Shown here: in pieces, positions 33,966 through 38,559 of the stretch
Position numbering within the stretch: position 1 is the first letter of the stretch
Layout: each line of letters starts with the position of its first letter
Assembly: GCA_902801565.1 (NCBI GenBank)
Contig: CADCIX010000020.1
Span: forward strand, 1 to 38,559
DNA: 38,559 nucleotides
DNA from: an uncultured Veillonellaceae bacterium
GTDB taxonomy: Bacteria; Bacillota; Negativicutes; Selenomonadales; Selenomonadaceae
Direction: 5' to 3'
Program-made: the position numbers and the translations under genes
The notes under the pieces: generated by a model
The model's input: only the letters and a program-made list of their open reading frames with translations
Database searches by the model: none
What the model was told of the DNA's origin: nothing

Positions 33966-35342
33966 TTGGTGGAGATTCCGCGCATCGTCATTGCCGCCAC
34001 ACAAAGCGGCTCCGGAAAGACGACGATTGTCACGGGGCTGCTTTCGGCGCTTCGGGCAAAGGGCCTTTTGGTCCAGTCCTTCAAGATCGGCCCGGATTAC
34101 ATCGATCCGGGGTATCACGAGCTTGCCAGCGGGCAGCCGGGGCACAATCTCGACAGCTGGCTTGTTCCTACCGAACGGCTCAGGGATATTTTTGTGCACT
34201 CCGCAGGACGTGCGGACATTGCAGTCATTGAGGGGGTCATGGGGCTTTATGACGGCGGCAGGGAAGGTGTGAGCTCCACGGCTGAGATTGCGAAGCTCCT
34301 GAAGGCGCCGGTCCTTCTCGTCATTGACGCGAAATCCATGGGAGCATCGGCGGCGGCCATTGCCAGGGGATTCCGCGACTATGACTCGGAGGTGAGATTT
34401 GCCGGAGTCCTCCTGAACCGTCTCGGTTCCCCGACCCATGAGGCGATGATTGCCGAGGCCATGGAGAAGCAGGGAATTCCTGTCTTTGGCGCCCTGCGGC
34501 GCAATGACGCCCTGAAGATGCCGGAGCGCCATCTGGGCCTGCTTCCCGTGACGGAAAATGCGGAAAAGGAGATCGTGGAGAGCATTGGGCAGGCCGTTGC
34601 CTCCCAGGTGCAGATGGAGGAAATCATCCGGCTGGCGCGTGCGGCAGCTCCCCTGGAAACCCGGGAACCAGCAGGAACCGAAAATGGGGGGATTGCTGCT
34701 TCCAAGGCTGTGCGGATTGCCGTTGCAAAGGACGAGGCATTTTCTTTCTATTATCCGGAAAGCCTGCAGGTGCTCAAGGATTTCGGGGCAGAGCTCCTTG
34801 AGTTCAGCCCCCTTCATGACCGGGTTGTCCCAAAGGCGGACGGGCTCATCCTGGGCGGCGGATTCCCGGAGATGTTTGCGGAGAAGCTTTGCGGGAATGT
34901 GTCCATGGGGCAGTCCATCAAGGAGGCCGCGAACAGCGGCATGCCCATTTATGCGGAATGCGGGGGCTTCATGTACCTCATGGAGGGAATGCGGGATTTC
35001 TCCGGCAGGGAATATCCCATGGCTGGAGTCTTTCCCGGAATTGCAGCGATGAACCAGAAGCTGCAGATGGTGGGATACGTCACGGCGGAGCTGGAGCAGG
35101 ACACGGTGTTGGGGCCGAAAGGGACAAAGATCCGGGGGCATGAATTCCATTTTTCCTCCGAGCTGGAAGTGGATGCTTCCTGCCCGCGAGCTTTTCTTTT
35201 TACCCGTCTGCGGAACGGGGCGGTATATCCGGCAGGCTACGTCAAAGGAAATGCGGTGGGCTCCTATCTGCACCTGCATTTCGCCGGCTGCCCGAAAGCC
35301 GCGGAGAATTTCGTGGCGGCCTGCAGACGGTATTCAAAATAA
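33966..35342 (+). CDS. cbiA: Cobyrinic acid a,c-diamide synthase CbiA
   Basis: ATP- and glutamine-dependent amidation of the a and c side chains; 458 residues. N-terminal ATP-binding domain with ATQSGSGKTT (about 10-19), FKIGPDYIDPGYH and VIEGVMGLYDG. C-terminal class I glutaminase domain with GGGFPEMF, nucleophile Cys332 in YAECGGFMYL, and C-terminal histidines in LHLHFAG. TTG start exactly 8 nt after AAGGAGG; a GTG one codon on is possible. A longer upstream reading frame exists but runs through cbiC. Confidence 0.95.
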   Translation: MVEIPRIVIAATQSGSGKTTIVTGLLSALRAKGLLVQSFKIGPDYIDPGYHELASGQPGHNLDSWLVPTERLRDIFVHSAGRADIAVIEGVMGLYDGGREGVSSTAEIAKLLKAPVLLVIDAKSMGASAAAIARGFRDYDSEVRFAGVLLNRLGSPTHEAMIAEAMEKQGIPVFGALRRNDALKMPERHLGLLPVTENAEKEIVESIGQAVASQVQMEEIIRLARAAAPLETREPAGTENGGIAASKAVRIAVAKDEAFSFYYPESLQVLKDFGAELLEFSPLHDRVVPKADGLILGGGFPEMFAEKLCGNVSMGQSIKEAANSGMPIYAECGGFMYLMEGMRDFSGREYPMAGVFPGIAAMNQKLQMVGYVTAELEQDTVLGPKGTKIRGHEFHFSSELEVDASCPRAFLFTRLRNGAVYPAGYVKGNAVGSYLHLHFAGCPKAAENFVAACRRYSK

Positions 35343-35365
35343 TGTGCGTGAATCGAGGCTATGGT

Positions 35366-35923
35366 ATGGGAAGGATTGTTTTGATCACCGGGGGAGCCCG
35401 CAGCGGGAAGAGCCGTTTTGCGGAGAGATATGCGGCGAAGTATGGGAAGAAGGTTGCCTATATTGCCACGGCGGGCATCTATGACGAGGAGATGGCGTTT
35501 CGCGTGAAGCTGCATCGTGAGCGGCGGCCGAAGGAATGGAAGACCTGGGAGGCTCCCCATGATGCCCACCGTGCCCTGAAGGAAGCGGGAGAGGATCATG
35601 ACATGGTGCTCTTTGACTGCCTGACCCTTTACATCAGCAATATCCTCTGCGATGTGGAGGATGTTGCTGATTCGGCGGAGAATTACCGCCTGGTGCGGGA
35701 GCAGGTCTGCAAGCTGATCGACCAGGCAAAGGAAAACAGCGGGACGACGATCTTTGTGACCAATGAGGTGGGAGCGGGCATTGTGCCGGAAAATCAGCTT
35801 TCCCGGGAGTACCGGGATGTGGTGGGCATTGCCAACCAGCTCATGGGAAGGGCGGCAGAGTCCGTCTATCTTGTAACGTGCGGCCTGCCGGTGGACATCA
35901 AGAAACTGGCAGTGGAAATCTAG
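35366..35923 (+). CDS. cobU: Adenosylcobinamide kinase/guanylyltransferase CobU
   Basis: Bifunctional enzyme that phosphorylates and then guanylylates adenosylcobinamide, activating it for lower-ligand attachment; 185 residues. P-loop GGARSGKS (9-16), guanylylated histidine in VKLHRERRP (His50), LFDCLTLYISN and TNEVGAGIVPENQLSREYRD. GAGG precedes the chosen ATG; an ATG eight codons earlier overlaps the cbiA stop but has no site. It lies between cbiA and cbiP, although it acts after both. Confidence 0.94.
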   Translation: MGRIVLITGGARSGKSRFAERYAAKYGKKVAYIATAGIYDEEMAFRVKLHRERRPKEWKTWEAPHDAHRALKEAGEDHDMVLFDCLTLYISNILCDVEDVADSAENYRLVREQVCKLIDQAKENSGTTIFVTNEVGAGIVPENQLSREYRDVVGIANQLMGRAAESVYLVTCGLPVDIKKLAVEI

Positions 35924-35941
35924 GGATCAGGGGATGCAGTT

Positions 35942-37465
35942 ATGGCAAATTATATCATGATGATGGGGACGAGTTCCCATGTGGGGAAAAGCATATTGGC
36001 CACGGCCTTTTGCCGCATTTTCTATCAGGAGGGGCGCAAGGTCGTTCCCTTCAAGGCACAGAACATGGCGCTCAATTCCTATGTCACGAAGGACGGCGGC
36101 GAGATGGGACGGGCCCAGGTGGCACAGGCGGAGGCGGCCGGCCTTGAGCCCTGCGTGGACATGAACCCGGTGCTCCTGAAGCCCACGGGGAATTCCTGTT
36201 CCCAGGTTGTCCTGATGGGCAAGCCCATAGGGAACATGTCGGCCAGGGAATACCACAAGGGCTATTCCCTGAAGGCCTTCGATGCCGTGAAGGAGGCACT
36301 GGCAAGGCTCGACAAGGAATACGACACCATCGTCATCGAGGGGGCGGGAAGCCCGGCGGAGGTCAATCTCAAGGCCAATGACATCGTCAACATGCGGGTG
36401 GCAAAGCTCCTCCATGCGCCGGTGCTGCTCATTGCCGACATCGACCGCGGCGGGGCATTGGCCTCCCTTGTGGGAACTCTGGAGCTTCTGGATGAGGATG
36501 AGCGGGAGCTGGTCAAGGGCCTCGTCATCAACAAGTTCCGCGGGGATGTGACACTCCTGCAGCCGGCCGTGGATTTCCTGGAAAAGAAGACGGGAAAGCC
36601 TGTCCTGGGCATTGTTCCCCATATCGAGAAGATGGGAATCGATGACGAAGACTCCGTTTCCCTGGAGGAAAAGCAGGCCATGCCCCGGACAGGGGACCTG
36701 CGCATTGCGGTCATCCGCACGCCGAAGATCTCGAATTTCACGGATTTTGACTGCCTTGCAGGGGAAGAGGATGTGGCTCTTTACTATGTGCAGGATGCCG
36801 CTTCCCTGGGAACCCCTGACCTCATCATGCTGCCGGGAAGCAAGAATACCACGGAAGACCTTCTGTATCTGAGGGAGTCCGGGCTGGAGAAGGCCATCAA
36901 GGAGCTCAAGGCGAAAGGTGTGCCCGTCATCGGCATCTGCGGCGGCTATCAGATGCTGGGGGAGGCCATCATGGACCCCCTGCACATGGAGTCCGACCAT
37001 GACAGCGTCCGGGGACTGGGGCTTCTCCCCATGAAAACCACCTTCAGCGACAAGAAGCTCACCTCCCAGGTGACCGTGGACTGCCCTGGGCTGGATTTCC
37101 TGGGACAGTGCATCCGGGGAACGTCCCTGCGGGGCTATGAGATCCATATGGGACAGACGGAGTTCGCTCCCGATGCGAAGCATCCTTTGCGGATTACACA
37201 GAAGGCCGGGAAGGAATGCGACCGGCAGGAAGGTCTTGCATCGGAGGATGGATTGGTCTTTGGCACCTATGTCCATGGGATTTTCGACAATGACGAGTTC
37301 CGTCGGGGAATCCTGAACGCCCTGCGCCAAAGGAAGGGACTGGAGCCACTGGCAAATACCCATAATACCGAGGCGGAGAAACAGCGCAGCTATAACAGGC
37401 TGGCGGCTGTGGTGCGGGAGAGCCTGGACATGGAAAAACTTCGCGAAATCATGGGAGAGACCTGA
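35942..37465 (+). CDS. cobQ: Cobyric acid synthase CbiP/CobQ
   Basis: Amidates the b, d, e and g side chains of adenosylcobyrinic acid diamide; 507 residues. The N-terminal domain has GTSSHVGKS (9-17), FKAQNMALNS, VLLKPTG and VIEGAGSPAEVNL. The glutaminase domain has nucleophile Cys333 in IGICGGYQMLG, GYEIHMG and catalytic His445 in YVHGIFD. Its stop overlaps cbiB by one base (TGATG). Confidence 0.97.
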   Translation: MANYIMMMGTSSHVGKSILATAFCRIFYQEGRKVVPFKAQNMALNSYVTKDGGEMGRAQVAQAEAAGLEPCVDMNPVLLKPTGNSCSQVVLMGKPIGNMSAREYHKGYSLKAFDAVKEALARLDKEYDTIVIEGAGSPAEVNLKANDIVNMRVAKLLHAPVLLIADIDRGGALASLVGTLELLDEDERELVKGLVINKFRGDVTLLQPAVDFLEKKTGKPVLGIVPHIEKMGIDDEDSVSLEEKQAMPRTGDLRIAVIRTPKISNFTDFDCLAGEEDVALYYVQDAASLGTPDLIMLPGSKNTTEDLLYLRESGLEKAIKELKAKGVPVIGICGGYQMLGEAIMDPLHMESDHDSVRGLGLLPMKTTFSDKKLTSQVTVDCPGLDFLGQCIRGTSLRGYEIHMGQTEFAPDAKHPLRITQKAGKECDRQEGLASEDGLVFGTYVHGIFDNDEFRRGILNALRQRKGLEPLANTHNTEAEKQRSYNRLAAVVRESLDMEKLREIMGET

Positions 37466-38427
37466 TGCTTACGGCATTTGTGGCATTCTTTATCGATACG
37501 GTGCTCGGCGATCCCAGGACGCGCCTCCATCCTGTGGTTCTCATGGGGAACCTGATCTCCCTGCTGGAGAAATTCTTCTATCGCCCCAAGGACAGTGACC
37601 TCGTGAAACTTCTGGCGGGTGCCATGCTGGTGGCGATTGTCCTTCTCCTTTCCTATGAGGCCGGAGCGGCATTCCTCTATCTGTCCTACTGGATCACGGG
37701 GGAGACGGGCTTCTGGTGGGTGAACTACCTTATGGGAGGGCTCCTGCTCAGTTTCATGATTTCCCCCAACAGCCTGGCAAAAGCGGGAAAAGAACTCTAT
37801 ACGCTCCTGGAGAAGGGGGATATGGAGGAAGCCCGCCGGAAGGTGGGCTGGATCGTCGGTCGGGACACGGACAAGCTGGAGGTGGAGGGCATCACCCGGG
37901 CGACGGTGGAAACCATTGCGGAGAACACCGTGGACGGCATCATATCGCCGCTGTTCTTCTTTGCCATCGGCGGGGTTCCCCTGGCAGTGCTCTACCGGGC
38001 GGCGAATACCATGGACTCCATGCTGGGCTACAAGAACGAGAAATATCTTTACTTCGGCAGGGCGGCGGCCCGGGTGGATGATGTGCTGAACTATATCCCT
38101 GCCCGACTGACCGGGCTCCTTTTCATCGGTGCCGCATGGCTCCTGAAGTTCGACCACAGGCACGCTTTGGCGATGATGAAACGGGATGCGTCAAAGCATC
38201 CAAGCCCGAATGGCGGTTATGCCGAGGCCACGGTGGCAGGCGCGCTCCACATCCGCCTGGGAGGCATCAATTCCTACTTCGGCGTGGAATCCTTTCGCGC
38301 CTACATGGGGGATGCCATCGAAAAACTCTCCCCAAGGCATATCCTGGAATGCATCCGCCTGATGTACACGGCCACGGTATTGTTCCTGCTTCTGGCATAT
38401 GCGCTCTTTGAAGCCATGGGATACTGA
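37465..38427 (+). CDS. cbiB: Adenosylcobinamide-phosphate synthase CbiB/CobD
   Basis: Membrane enzyme joining the aminopropanol arm to adenosylcobyric acid; 320 residues with about four to five hydrophobic segments. Motifs: DTVLGDPRTRLHPVVLMG, VEGITRATVETIAENTVDG, YRAANTMDSMLGYKNEKY, RVDDVLNYIPARLTG and SPNGGYAEATVAGAL. Last gene of the operon. The L-threonine-phosphate decarboxylase also called CobD is not in the window. Confidence 0.95.
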   Translation: MLTAFVAFFIDTVLGDPRTRLHPVVLMGNLISLLEKFFYRPKDSDLVKLLAGAMLVAIVLLLSYEAGAAFLYLSYWITGETGFWWVNYLMGGLLLSFMISPNSLAKAGKELYTLLEKGDMEEARRKVGWIVGRDTDKLEVEGITRATVETIAENTVDGIISPLFFFAIGGVPLAVLYRAANTMDSMLGYKNEKYLYFGRAAARVDDVLNYIPARLTGLLFIGAAWLLKFDHRHALAMMKRDASKHPSPNGGYAEATVAGALHIRLGGINSYFGVESFRAYMGDAIEKLSPRHILECIRLMYTATVLFLLLAYALFEAMGY

Positions 38428-38433
38428 CGAATA

Positions 38434-38462
38434 TTGACTTTTTTCTCTCAATAATATAATAT
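38434..38462 (+). promoter_or_regulatory. Outward-facing promoter-like sequence at the repeat boundary
   Basis: TTGACT (38434-38439) with TAATAT at 17-bp spacing (38457-38462), or TATAAT at 15-bp spacing (38455-38460). It lies just after cbiB and runs into the terminal repeat, so it could drive whatever lies beyond the contig, or be a hybrid formed by the repeat junction. AT-richness makes chance matches likely. Confidence 0.35.
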
Positions 38463-38559
38463 ATTACTCAACTTTCCCACCACGAAAATGAAGCCAATCC
38501 CTTGAAAATACTGGCATCGCGTAGGATAAAAAGCTCTGCTTGACAACAAAATAGCACCT
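38461..38559. repeat. Right copy of 99-bp terminal inverted repeat
   Basis: Exact inverted copy of the first 99 bases. It begins 33 bp after the cbiB stop codon and runs to the window edge. Both copies present the same terminus toward the interior, so if they are insertion-sequence ends the two elements flank this segment in inverted orientation. The rest of the element lies outside the window. Confidence 0.93.

Noticed and set aside
38428..38460. Terminator after cbiB
   Set aside because: No stable hairpin followed by a T tract is present between the stop codon and the terminal repeat; termination must lie beyond the window.

Overview
This 38.6 kb window (moderately high GC, no tRNA, rRNA or CRISPR) looks like one complete contig from an anaerobic Bacillota, most plausibly a Negativicutes/Selenomonadales-type organism. 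The basis is the gene content and order: a threonyl T-box on thrS, DUF4321-maf-radC, a def-fmt-DUF116-rsmB-rlmN run, a PASTA-kinase cluster, FolE2 beside QueC, and an anaerobic corrin-ring operon. This taxonomic call is inference. The first 99 bases are the exact reverse complement of the last 99, so both ends lie in the same repeated sequence, probably the end of an insertion sequence, and the contig boundaries are probably assembly breaks.

Layout. 1-800: repeat end and decayed sequence. 800-4511 (minus): a membrane-anchored BMP-family binding protein overlapping a hybrid sensor kinase (sensor-HisKA-HATPase-REC-Hpt). 4594-7266 (minus): an AGCS amino acid:cation symporter and a pair of short chromate-transporter-family proteins. 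7358-9011 (plus): DUF4321, maf and radC behind a promoter that overlaps an inverted repeat. 9030-9335: a compact candidate type I toxin-antitoxin locus, with a 23-residue holin-like toxin, its terminator, and a convergent antisense promoter and terminator. 9375-11627: T-box leader and thrS. 11680-27610 (plus): a long tightly packed block that begins with a second copy of the dyad-bearing promoter. It encodes an amidohydrolase, peptide deformylase, Met-tRNA formyltransferase, a DUF116 protein, RsmB, RlmN, two FHA proteins, PP2C phosphatase, SEDS glycosyltransferase, class B PBP, PASTA kinase, RsgA, Rpe, QueC, FolE2 and a flippase-like membrane protein. 27669-38427 (plus): twelve cobalamin genes in the order cbiD-E-T-F-G-H-J-C-A-cobU-cbiP-cbiB, nearly all overlapping or within about 20 nt.

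How it fits together. The central block joins N-terminal formyl-methionine metabolism and ribosome modification to a phospho-signalling module for cell-wall growth (kinase, phosphatase, FHA readers, SEDS/PBP pair), and then to 7-deazaguanine (queuosine) precursor synthesis. The cobalamin operon covers the middle of the anaerobic (early-cobalt) pathway and the start of lower-ligand attachment. The chelatase, CbiL, CobS, CobT and CobC are not in the window. Candidates most worth checking are the toxin/antisense locus, the duplicated dyad promoter, the BMP-kinase pair and the 99-bp terminal inverted repeat.
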